The notes beneath the pieces are model-generated. The model did no database searches and was not told the DNA's origin. It saw nothing but the letters and a program-made list of their open reading frames with translations. A stretch of 25,490 nt of DNA, taken from assembly GCA_017466495.1 (NCBI GenBank), contig JAFTUB010000169.1, forward strand, positions 1 through 25,490, written 5' to 3'. The position numbers were made by a program, and so were the translations under genes. How positions within the stretch are numbered: the stretch's first letter is position 1; every line of letters begins with the position of its first letter. The stretch is from Clostridia bacterium. GTDB taxonomy: Bacteria > Bacillota > Clostridia > Oscillospirales > CAG-272. Shown in pieces: positions 7,960 through 15,087 of this stretch.

Positions 7960-8985
7960 TCATCGTTCCACCTTCACCAGCCGCGCGTGCAGGGCGTAGC
8001 GGCCGTCGCCGATATTGGTACAGGTGGACAGGGTCAGCACCTTCTCGTCCCCGGTAAAGTTCAGCCCCCGATTGAAGGCAGACTGAGCCTGCATCAGTTC
8101 GCAGAAGTCGATCATGGTCTGCTTTTCGGGGAAATAGGTGGTGAAGTAGGGAAAACGGGAATTGGTGCGGAAGATGGCAAAGGGTTCGTAGGTATACAGA
8201 CCGTCAAAGGTGTAGATCTCAATCTTGGTGTTGTAGAACACCGACTCGTTGAAAAAGTTCATGACGTTGTTGAACATGGTGCCGTTGGTCATGTTGTGCC
8301 CGTAGAGAATGAGATTGCCGTCATCCATGAGACTGCGGTTGCAGCGGTAGTCGGCAAAAATCGAGCCGGAAACGCTGGGCATACCGTTGGACTGGTAGTC
8401 CAGATAGTGATCATTGTCCTTGCCCTGAACGATGGGGTAGGAGATGTTGGTTCCCTCAATGTGAATGAACCCGAATGTATCGGGGTTTTCGGCTGCCAGA
8501 TCCGTAAGCAGGGCCTTCATGCGCTCGAACTTCAGATTGTAGGACTGGGTGGGGGTTATCCCGCTGACATGAGACCCTTCTTCTGCCGCCTGCGCATCTG
8601 CAAAGACAGGAAGTGCCAAATTCTGAACAGGAAGCATCATCCGGTTGATCCCTGTGTCGGACAGCTGAGCCTCATCGGCAAACAGCTGAGATGAAAGGTC
8701 ATTGTAAAAATCATTGGTACGGTTCATCTCGGAATAGTGATCGACCATCAGCCAAATGCAGAAAACGAAGATGCCTACACACAGGACCAGCAAAAGCATT
8801 CGGATCAACTGGTAGAGCCGATCGCTCATTCCCTGCTGTTTTTCCTGCGCATCCGGAGCCAGTTCCTCAGGGGTAACGGTCTCCAGAGAGCGCAGAAATA
8901 CGCTGTTGTCCGCGTCAATGGACTGAGGCAGAAAATCATCGTCAAGCTCAGGCAGCACTTTGCGCCGGGACTTGAATAAATCCAT
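7960..8985 (-). CDS. srtB: Class B sortase
   Basis: This 341-residue type II membrane protein has a charged cytosolic head of about 60 residues, one membrane helix at about 61-81, then an extracytoplasmic sortase domain. The catalytic triad is visible as H230 (LILYGHNM), C322 (TLSTCT) and R329 (RYALHARL). The YGHNM...GTMF and helix-rich insert place it in class B. Sortases cleave cell-wall sorting signals (NPxTN-like for class B) and attach proteins to peptidoglycan or pilins. No sorting-signal protein is encoded in this window, so its substrate lies elsewhere. Start ATG has AAGGAG upstream; the promoter is at 9032-9060. It heads an operon with rlmA and the GT2 gene. The long cytosolic N-terminus is somewhat unusual. 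TGA stop. Confidence 0.9.
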   Translation of the reverse strand: MDLFKSRRKVLPELDDDFLPQSIDADNSVFLRSLETVTPEELAPDAQEKQQGMSDRLYQLIRMLLLVLCVGIFVFCIWLMVDHYSEMNRTNDFYNDLSSQLFADEAQLSDTGINRMMLPVQNLALPVFADAQAAEEGSHVSGITPTQSYNLKFERMKALLTDLAAENPDTFGFIHIEGTNISYPIVQGKDNDHYLDYQSNGMPSVSGSIFADYRCNRSLMDDGNLILYGHNMTNGTMFNNVMNFFNESVFYNTKIEIYTFDGLYTYEPFAIFRTNSRFPYFTTYFPEKQTMIDFCELMQAQSAFNRGLNFTGDEKVLTLSTCTNIGDGRYALHARLVKVER

Positions 8986-9031
8986 GGATAGTTCTCCTTA
9001 CATTTTGCCATAGCAATAGGTATTCCTGTAT

Positions 9032-9060
9032 ATTATAACGAAAATCGGCGCCAATTACAA
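9032..9060 (-). promoter_or_regulatory. Sigma-A-type promoter of the sortase operon
   Basis: On the minus strand, TTGTAA (9060-9055) and TATAAT (9037-9032) are separated by exactly 17 bp. The -35 element lies in the loop of the kinase-gene terminator hairpin, and the -10 follows its T-run. Confidence 0.7.
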
Positions 9061-9075
9061 GAGCTTGGCGCCGAT
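9041..9075 (-). terminator. Terminator of the response regulator-kinase operon
   Basis: An 11-bp perfect stem (9065-9075 against 9044-9054, ATCGGCGCCAA arms) has a 10-nt loop and a short TTTT on the minus strand, 13 nt beyond the kinase TAA. On the plus strand the same stem is followed by GTTTTT, so it could act in both directions. Confidence 0.75.
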
Positions 9076-9088
9076 GTTTTTAGTTTTG

Positions 9089-10588
9089 TTACAATTCAGC
9101 CTCGCGGTTTCCCGTGGGAAGGCTTCGGGAAAGCGCAAACCAGAAGGTACTGCCCTGCCCCACACAGCTGTCCACACCATAATAGGCCCGGTGGGCATCC
9201 AGGATCTGCTTGACAATGGAAAGACCAAGTCCCGTCCCCACCATGGCACGGCGGTGCACCCGATCCACCTTATAATAGCGGTCCCAGATCAGGGGGAGCT
9301 GGTCGGCGGGGATACCCTCACCGGTATCGGTGACCGAAATACGCACGGAGTCCCCTTCCACCGTCTGTCGTACCGTTACCCGCTTCTCCTGACCGCTGTA
9401 ATTGATTGCGTTGTTGATCAAATTGTAGACCACCTGCATAAGCATGGTGCGGTCGGCGGTGACATAGACATCCTCTTTTGCATCAAAGGTAATCACAAGG
9501 CCGTCCCGCTCGGTCAGCTTACTGTAGCGGCCCATGACCCCGCGCACCGCCTAGGTAAGGTTGAAGCACTCGGGGCTGAGGGTACGGGTACCTGCCCGAA
9601 TACGGGAGAGATCCAACAGATCCCCCACCAGCTCGGACAGCCGCGATGCCTCGTCAATGATCACCTGCACGTTCTCGGGGGTATTCTCCCCGGGCAGGTC
9701 CCGCATGACCTCGCCGTAGCCCCGGATCATGGTCAGCGGGGTGCGCAGGTCGTGGGAAATATTGGCCAGCAGCTCACGCTGCAGGCGATCGGATTTCGCC
9801 ACCTCGGCGGCGGCATAATTAAGGGTAGCGGACAGCTCGTCCACCTCCCGGAAGCCGCCCCCGGTGAAGGTCATCTCATACTCGCCGCCGGCAAATTGCT
9901 GGGCCTTGCGGCTGATTTCGGCAATGGGGCGTGAGATGTGGCGGGAGATCACCAGGGCCAGCAGAAGGGCAATCACCAGCAGCACCGCCGACAGAACGAT
10001 GAGCTGAATCTGCAGGGTCTTCACTGTGGCCGACACCGGGGCATGGGAGGCGTTGAGCATGATCACATATTCAGCCCCTGCCGCCGACTCGGCCAGGCGA
10101 ACATACACCGTCCCCGCCGCATTCCCTTCGTCGGCAGGGGGAAGATGGTCCGCCGGGCCGTGGGCGTCTCCGCCCAGGGCATCCAGGACAATCTTCTCCA
10201 TATATGAGCCCCCTGCCTGCAGGGCCGCTTCATAATACTGCCCCCGCTCGTTGCTGTCAATGTGGTGGATCAGGCATCCGCTGATCACATCAGCGTTGGC
10301 CACCACCCGGGCGCGGTTCTTCTCCACCCGATAGACAATGGTGCAGATGCTGTGGCGCACCGCATAGGATGCCACCGTCATCTCCAGCCCGTCGGGGTCC
10401 TGTTCAATTTGTGCGGAAATCGCATCTGCTGTATCGATGAGCTCTCTGCGCTTGATGGCCTCGTAGAAATCGTCCAGCAAGAGGGTCTCAAAGACCCACA
10501 GCAGGGCGATCACCACGGCCACAAACAGCGCAAGAAAGCCGAACAGCTTCCACTTGATGCCGACACGGCGCTTAATTTTCTGCTTCAA
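9089..10588 (-). CDS. Membrane sensor histidine kinase with one in-frame TAG
   Basis: Read through, this is a 499-residue two-component sensor. A first membrane helix near residues 13-32 is followed by an extracytoplasmic sensor of about 160 residues, a second helix (QLIVLSAVLLVIALLLALVI), HAMP, the phosphoacceptor helix NISHDLRTPLTMIRGY (H279), and a HATPase domain with N box NLINNAINYSG, G1 DTGEGIP and G2 GTGLGLSIV. Codon 346 (9553-9551) is TAG, exactly between the dimerisation/phosphoacceptor domain and the ATP-binding domain. Without readthrough the protein cannot bind ATP. A GTG lies one codon after the TAG (TAG-GCG-GTG), so re-initiation as a split kinase is possible. The start is taken as TTG at 10588, overlapping the regulator gene by 17 nt, with GTGGGG upstream; no better start exists before the first helix. 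TAA stop. The signal is unknown. Confidence 0.9.
9551..9553 (-). other. In-frame TAG codon in the histidine kinase gene (codon 346)
   Basis: On the minus strand the codons read F-N-L-T-TAG-A-V-R. In related kinases this is the inter-domain segment (F-D-L-T-x-x-V-R-E), where x is often Glu, Ala or Gln. TAG is one base from GAG and CAG. The HATPase domain follows in the same frame for 154 codons. Confidence 0.95.
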
Positions 10589-11264
10589 AACGATACCCCA
10601 CGCCTCTCAGCGTTGCAATATAGTAACTGTAGCGGCCAAGGCTCTTGCGCAGGAGCTTGATATGGGTGTCCAGCGTCCGCGCATCGCCGTAGAAATCGTA
10701 GCCCCACACCTCGCAGATCAGCTTTTCCCGGGAAAGGGCAATGTTGCGGTTCTTGAGCATATAGAAGAACAGATCGTATTCCTTGGGGGACATCTCCACC
10801 CGCTGACCGTCAATATAGACCAGTCGCGCAGTAATATCGGCGCGAAGGCCGCCCCCGTCAAAGGTAATGACTTCATTGCGGGGCTTCTCCTCTTCCCGGG
10901 AACGGCCGGTACGGTTCATCACCGCCGCGATCCGCAGCATCAGCTCCTTGGGTGAGAAGGGCTTGACCACATAATCATCCACGCCCAGCTGGAAGCCGTT
11001 GATTTTATCATATTCCTCGCCCCGTGCGCTGAGCATGATTATGGGCGTTTGGCTGAATTTTCGGATCTCACTGCAAGCGGAAAATCCGTCCAGCTCGGGC
11101 ATCATCACATCCATGATGATGATATCGAACTGCTCCCGGCGGCAGATGCGCACCGCTTCCATGCCGTCCCCCGCCTCGGTAACCCGGTGGCCTTCAAACT
11201 CGGCATATTTCCGCACCAGGGCGCGGATCATTTCCTCGTCATCCACGATCAAAATATGATACAC
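10572..11264 (-). CDS. OmpR/PhoB-family response regulator
   Basis: The 230-residue protein has a receiver domain with acidic pocket D8-D9, phosphoacceptor D52 (IIIMDVMMPELDG), the switch Ser in MLSARGEEYD and K in VVKPFSPKEL. A winged-helix DNA-binding domain follows (VEMSPKEYDLFFYMLKNRN, YSYYIATLRGVGYRFE). It is the cytosolic partner of the overlapping histidine kinase. I chose GTG 11264 because GGGAGGA lies 6 nt upstream and the protein then starts M-Y-H-I-L-I-V-D-D, as the family should; a far upstream ATG would overlap the promoter. It is preceded on the same strand by htrA, an arrangement reminiscent of CssRS or CiaRH systems with their HtrA target, which suggests an envelope stress role (inference). 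TAA stop. Confidence 0.92.
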   Translation of the reverse strand: MYHILIVDDEEMIRALVRKYAEFEGHRVTEAGDGMEAVRICRREQFDIIIMDVMMPELDGFSACSEIRKFSQTPIIMLSARGEEYDKINGFQLGVDDYVVKPFSPKELMLRIAAVMNRTGRSREEEKPRNEVITFDGGGLRADITARLVYIDGQRVEMSPKEYDLFFYMLKNRNIALSREKLICEVWGYDFYGDARTLDTHIKLLRKSLGRYSYYIATLRGVGYRFEAEN

Positions 11265-11310
11265 CGTTATTCCTCCCGTGTAGATTCTCCGTGAAAAATG
11301 TTCTGATTTT

Positions 11311-11339
11311 ATTATATCGGAATCGACCTCAAATTGCAA
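11311..11339 (-). promoter_or_regulatory. Sigma-A-type promoter of the response regulator-kinase operon
   Basis: On the minus strand TTGCAA (11339-11334) and TATAAT (11316-11311) are 17 bp apart. The -35 directly abuts the hairpin downstream of htrA. The leader to GTG 11264 is about 40 nt. Confidence 0.68.
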
Positions 11340-11369
11340 GAGGGACCGCGAAAATTTCGCGATCCCCTC
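11337..11369 (-). terminator. Hairpin downstream of htrA, weak terminator candidate
   Basis: Arms 11369-11355 and 11354-11340 pair as an imperfect stem (GAGGGGATCGCGAAA against TTTTCGCGGTCCCTC) with one wobble and one bulge. The following minus-strand bases, TTGCAATTT, are only moderately T-rich, so termination may be incomplete and htrA transcription could continue into the regulator gene. Confidence 0.5.
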
Positions 11370-11372
11370 GCC

Positions 11373-12881
11373 TCAGTTTCCGAATTCCACGCCGGTGGAG
11401 TTGGGTACATACTCCCGCAGGGTGATCTGTACCTCCAGCACCTGTCTGCCGCGGACAATGCTGACGGTGATCACATCTCCCACCGCGCAGTCACGGTAGG
11501 CCGCCTTCACCTCGGCGGAAGTGCTCACCGCCACGCCGTTCACCGTCTGAATGCGGTCGCCGGAGCGGATCTGATCGTTGTAGGGAGATTCCAGCACATA
11601 CACGCCGGGGGAGCTGAGATTATAGGCCATCAGATCGAAAATACTGGTGATGTCGATCATGGAGAGGCCAATATCCACGCGGCCGCGGACATAACCGTAT
11701 TCCATCAGCTGCGTTGCGATCTCCTCGGCGGTGTTGACGGGGATAGCAAAACCCAGCCCCTCCACATCATCGCCGGAGGATTTTGCATTCACGATACCGA
11801 TCAGCTGACCGGCCATGTTAAAGAGGCCGCCCCCCGAGTTGCCGGGATTCACCGCCGCGTTGGTCTGCAGCAGGCGCATGGACTCTCCGTCGATCTCAAG
11901 CTCGCGGTCAAGGGCGCTGATAATCCCGCTGGTCACCGTTCCGCCCAAGGAACCAAGAGGATTTCCAATGGCAAGGGCTGTCTCACCCACCATCAGCTTA
12001 CTGCTGTCGCCCAGAACAGCCACCGTCAGCTCGGCCTCAGGCTCGATCTTGATTACCGCCACGTCGCTGGACACATCCGAGCCCACCAGAGAGGCCTTAT
12101 ACTCCTTGCCGTCAGTGGTACGGACAGTAATATTGTTGGCATCGGCAATGACATGATGGTTGGTGATGATATAGCCTTCCTTGGCAATCACCACGCCCGA
12201 GCCGGCGCCGCTGGCTACATACTGGCTGAAGCGGCTGCCCATGACCACCGTTTCGGTGGTAATCTCCACCACCGAATCCTTGACCGCGGCCACCACGGCG
12301 GCCATGCTCATATTGGAGCCCTCGGCAGAGCCTACCCCTGCCTGCTCCACCACCACCTTGGTCTCCCCGCCGTGGTAAATGGTTGCGGTGCTGTCCTTGT
12401 CACCGGCAGCCGGATCGGAAATGGCCGGCACCTTGTCCTGTCCGGACAGCACGGGGGCTTCTTCTGCGGGGGTATTCCCCGACAGAGAGGTCACCAACAA
12501 TGCGCCGCCGGCACCCGCAACGGCACCTGCCAGCAGGCAGACGCAGAGGAGAATCGCCACCAGTCCGCCGCTGATGCCTTTCCCGACTTTTTTCTTTTTC
12601 TTCGCAGTTTCGGCAGCGGCACTGCTGTAGGGATTGTAATTCTGTCCATAGGGATTTGCCCCGGGCTGGGTAGAATTTCCGCCGTAAGTATACGGGCCGA
12701 AGGAATATCCCCCGTTGCTCCAGCTCTGCTGGGTGTACTGCGGCTGTTCGGTGCGGGCGGGCTGCTCGGTCTGCGGCTGTGCAGAGGAATAGGGCTGCGT
12801 GTTCTGCGTCGGCTCAAACCCGGGTGCCTGCGTGCGCCCCTCTTCTTCCCGATTCTCGTAATTATGGTTATATTCGTTCAT
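11373..12881 (-). CDS. htrA: HtrA/DegP-like membrane-anchored serine protease with PDZ domain
   Basis: The 502-residue protein has a cytosolic head of about 100 residues rich in Gln, Pro, Tyr and Asn, a Lys-rich patch, one membrane helix (GLVAILLCVCLLAGAVAGAGGALLV), then a trypsin-like domain with catalytic H243 (TNHHVIAD), D273 (SSDVAVIKI) and S349 (NPGNSGGGLF). A C-terminal PDZ domain follows (GVYVLESPYNDQIRSGDRIQTVNGVAV). This is the architecture of Gram-positive HtrA/YkdA/YyxA quality-control proteases acting outside the membrane on misfolded proteins. ATG 12881 is chosen because AAAGGAGC lies 4-5 nt upstream; an in-frame ATT-rich extension above it has no ribosome binding site. It is next to the two-component genes on the same strand and divergent from queG. 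TGA stop. Confidence 0.93.
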   Translation of the reverse strand: MNEYNHNYENREEEGRTQAPGFEPTQNTQPYSSAQPQTEQPARTEQPQYTQQSWSNGGYSFGPYTYGGNSTQPGANPYGQNYNPYSSAAAETAKKKKKVGKGISGGLVAILLCVCLLAGAVAGAGGALLVTSLSGNTPAEEAPVLSGQDKVPAISDPAAGDKDSTATIYHGGETKVVVEQAGVGSAEGSNMSMAAVVAAVKDSVVEITTETVVMGSRFSQYVASGAGSGVVIAKEGYIITNHHVIADANNITVRTTDGKEYKASLVGSDVSSDVAVIKIEPEAELTVAVLGDSSKLMVGETALAIGNPLGSLGGTVTSGIISALDRELEIDGESMRLLQTNAAVNPGNSGGGLFNMAGQLIGIVNAKSSGDDVEGLGFAIPVNTAEEIATQLMEYGYVRGRVDIGLSMIDITSIFDLMAYNLSSPGVYVLESPYNDQIRSGDRIQTVNGVAVSTSAEVKAAYRDCAVGDVITVSIVRGRQVLEVQITLREYVPNSTGVEFGN

Positions 12882-12942
12882 GATAGCTCCTTTCCGGATC
12901 AATTCTGTCCTGTACGAAATCTGTTTTTTGATTTACAGCCAT

Positions 12943-12948
12943 AGTATA
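12943..12948 (-). promoter_or_regulatory. Candidate -10 element for htrA
   Basis: TATACT lies on the minus strand about 60 nt upstream of the htrA start. I see no convincing -35 at 16-18 bp spacing, so this may be a regulated promoter or a chance match. Confidence 0.3.
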
Positions 12949-13033
12949 CCCTGCCTATGTGACGGATTTATGATGATGCACGCAAAAAATTCTGAATTTT
13001 CGCCGCACGGCCCGGGCTTTTTTTTCCTTTGCG

Positions 13034-13062
13034 TTGTTTTTCGGCAGAAAATCTGTTATAAT
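13034..13062 (+). promoter_or_regulatory. Sigma-A-type promoter of the queG-mgsA-addBA operon
   Basis: TTGTTT (13034-13039) and a perfect TATAAT (13057-13062) are 17 bp apart, with an expected transcription start about 27 nt before the GTG start codon of the first gene. Confidence 0.72.
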
Positions 13063-13096
13063 AAAGGCAGAAAAAAACATGGAAAGGAGATGCGCC

Positions 13097-13954
13097 GTGG
13101 CTGAGCTTCTTTCTCTTTCTGCCGTTGCCCCCCTGCTTGCCGGCGAGAGGCTGGATTGCTTCGGGCTGATCCCCCTCTCCGCCTGCCGTGTGGGACGGGC
13201 ATATCTGCTGGAACGGCAGGGCATCTCCCCCCATGCCGAGGGAAGCGTACTGATGATAGCTCTCCCCTATTACACCCCGGCAGAGGGACGCAATCTCTCC
13301 CGCTACGCCATTCCCCCCGACTATCACCATGTGGCCGCCGCTCTTTTTGCCCGGCTGATCCCCCGTCTGCGGGAAGCCTTTCCCGGGGGGCACTTTGCCG
13401 GTTTCGCCGACCATTCCCCCATTGATGAACGTCATGCCGCCGCCCTGTCGGGGCTGGGCGTGATGGGTGATCACGGGTTGATCCTCACCCAACGGTACTC
13501 CTCCTATGTGTTTCTCTGCGAGATCATTTCCGATCTCCCCACCGATGCGCTTCCCCATCCTGTGGAGGAATGCGCCCATTGCGGAGCCTGCGCCCGCGCC
13601 TGCCCCGTTGGGCTGGACAAGACCCGATGCCGCTCGGCCCTCACCCAAAAGAAGGGAGATCTGACCCCAGAAGAGGAGAATGCCATCTTTGAAGGCGGCT
13701 CAGCCTGGGGATGCGACATCTGCCAGGAGGTCTGTCCCTTCACGGTCCGTGCCGTGGCGGACGGAACCGTCTGCTCTCCCCTGCCCGACTTCACTGAGCA
13801 CCTCATCCCCCACCTCACCGCTGAGTTGATCGAAACCATGGATGATGACACCTTTGCCCTGCGCGCCTACGCCTGGCGGGGACGGGAAACCGTCCTGCGC
13901 AACCTCCGCCTGCTGGAAAAGGAGAAGTCACCATGCCCACCGACGAAGAAATAA
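13097..13954 (+). CDS. queG: QueG-like epoxyqueuosine reductase / 4Fe-4S double-cluster protein (short form)
   Basis: The 285-residue protein resembles QueG, the cobalamin-dependent enzyme that reduces epoxyqueuosine to queuosine in tRNA. It has a ferredoxin-like pair of 4Fe-4S sites: C159-x2-C162-x2-C165-x3-C169, and C206-x2-C209-x3-C213 (WGCDICQEVCPF). Between them is the typical KTRCRSALTQKKGDL. The ending AYAWRGRETVLRNL is the usual QueG close after the clusters. It is shorter than E. coli or B. subtilis QueG (about 380 aa), lacking much N-terminal sequence and the C-terminal HEAT-like region, so a related reductase with another substrate is possible. The GTG start at 13097 has AAAGGAGA 6 nt upstream. 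First gene of the operon; TAA stop lies within the next gene. Confidence 0.75.
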   Translation: MAELLSLSAVAPLLAGERLDCFGLIPLSACRVGRAYLLERQGISPHAEGSVLMIALPYYTPAEGRNLSRYAIPPDYHHVAAALFARLIPRLREAFPGGHFAGFADHSPIDERHAAALSGLGVMGDHGLILTQRYSSYVFLCEIISDLPTDALPHPVEECAHCGACARACPVGLDKTRCRSALTQKKGDLTPEEENAIFEGGSAWGCDICQEVCPFTVRAVADGTVCSPLPDFTEHLIPHLTAELIETMDDDTFALRAYAWRGRETVLRNLRLLEKEKSPCPPTKK

Positions 13955-14559
13955 ACGGCCGTCTCCGTGCCGCCGCAAGTGCTCACCGCCTGTTTTCCCG
14001 CCCCGGTTACACGACCTACCTGCTTGCCCGTCTGCGCACCCTCCCCCTTCGGGGAACGGTGACTCGGATCATGGAGATCCTACGCCCATGGCGGCTGCTG
14101 ACCTTGATTTTGCGCATCATTGCCCGCCTGATCACCTGGCTGGAAACCGGCACCCTTCTGCTCCTGACGCTGCTGGTATTGACCCTGGCTCTGCCGCCGC
14201 TTCTGCTTTGCAGCCTGCTCATGCCCCTCATCGCCGCGGTGCAGAACCGACGCTGTGCCGCCCGGCTGCAGGCAATTATGGATCAAAGCTCCGGGGGGCA
14301 GATCTATGTCTGCTTTGCCGCCCCCGGTGCCCTGGGGCGGGACAGCTACTTTTGGGGGATGATCCGTGCCTTTGCCGCCCGAGGCAGCACCGTGCTGGTG
14401 GTCCCCCACAGCCCGCGCCGGGGAAGCTCCCCCTTCCGCCCCGGCGCGGCCATGCACCGGGAGGAACAAAATCTGTATTTCATTCGCCAGCGGCTTTATT
14501 TTTACCTGCGCCGCCGTGTTCTGTTTCCCCGCCGTTCCCGCCTGATTCTCATTTACTGA
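13933..14559 (+). CDS. Hypothetical membrane protein
   Basis: I do not recognise this 208-residue protein. It starts with ATG 13933 (AAGGAG upstream), overlapping the end of the queG-like gene by 22 nt in another frame, so it is translationally coupled. It has a soluble start of about 50 residues, an amphipathic Arg-rich stretch, a strongly hydrophobic segment at about 74-101 that could form one or two membrane helices, then a basic, aromatic C-terminal half (QIYVCFAAPGALGRDSYFWGMIRAF, STVLVVPHSP, ending in an Arg/Tyr/Phe-rich tail). The composition suggests a membrane-anchored cytosolic domain that may touch nucleic acid or lipid, but no catalytic motif is visible. TGA stop; mgsA follows after 33 nt. 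Confidence 0.7.
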   Translation: MPTDEEINGRLRAAASAHRLFSRPGYTTYLLARLRTLPLRGTVTRIMEILRPWRLLTLILRIIARLITWLETGTLLLLTLLVLTLALPPLLLCSLLMPLIAAVQNRRCAARLQAIMDQSSGGQIYVCFAAPGALGRDSYFWGMIRAFAARGSTVLVVPHSPRRGSSPFRPGAAMHREEQNLYFIRQRLYFYLRRRVLFPRRSRLILIY

Positions 14560-14592
14560 CCGAAACGCTTTCATCACGAAAGGAAAACCGCT

Positions 14593-15087
14593 ATGCTCAA
14601 CACTGTCAATCTCACCATCCCGAAGAAAAAGACCATCGCCCTCATCGCCCATGACAACAAGAAAAGCGCCATGCTGGAGTGGGTGCGGGTGAACCGCGAC
14701 CGCCTGGCCGCCCATACCCTCTGCGGCACCGGAACCACCGCCCGCCTGATCGCCGAGCAGACCTCTCTTCCCGTGCTGGCCTACAACAGCGGCCCTCTTG
14801 GCGGCGACCAGCAGATCGGCGCACGCATCGCCGAGGGGAAGATCGATTTCGTCATCTTCTTCTGGGATCCCCTCACCGCACAGCCCCACGATCCCGATGT
14901 TAAGGCCCTTCTGCGCATTGCCCTGGTCTATGATATTCCCATTGCCAACAACCCTGCCACCGCCGATTTCATGATTCGCTCTCCCCTCATGGAGGAGCCT
15001 TATACCCGTCCCGTGCAGAATTTTGCCGCCTCGACCCAAGAACGCGCACGGATCTTCTCGGCAGCCGCCGACGGAGATAAGCAATGA
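14593..15087 (+). CDS. mgsA: Methylglyoxal synthase
   Basis: This enzyme converts dihydroxyacetone phosphate to methylglyoxal and phosphate, a bypass that releases phosphate when glycolytic triose phosphates accumulate. The 164-residue sequence has IALIAHDNKKSAMLEWV, the phosphate-binding CGTGTTARLI, the catalytic aspartate in SGPLGGDQQIGARIAEGKIDFVIFFWDP, QPHDPDVKALLRIA with the conserved His and Asp, and NNPATADFMIRSPLM. The N-terminus carries about 10 extra residues and the C-terminus about 20 residues beyond the family core. The ribosome binding site is AAAGGAAAA. The TGA overlaps the ATG of addB (ATGA), a tight coupling to a recombination nuclease that has no obvious metabolic explanation. 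Confidence 0.95.
   Translation: MLNTVNLTIPKKKTIALIAHDNKKSAMLEWVRVNRDRLAAHTLCGTGTTARLIAEQTSLPVLAYNSGPLGGDQQIGARIAEGKIDFVIFFWDPLTAQPHDPDVKALLRIALVYDIPIANNPATADFMIRSPLMEEPYTRPVQNFAASTQERARIFSAAADGDKQ

Noticed and set aside
1588..9553. Pyrrolysine or selenocysteine as the meaning of the internal TAG codons
   Set aside because: The sites are ordinary Glu-like positions in UvrB, UvrA and a kinase, not methylamine methyltransferase active sites. Selenocysteine uses UGA. No recoding hairpin follows the codons.
13009..13030. GC palindrome followed by eight or more T residues upstream of queG
   Set aside because: GCCCGGGC leaves no loop once folded and no plus-strand gene ends upstream, so it is not a credible terminator.
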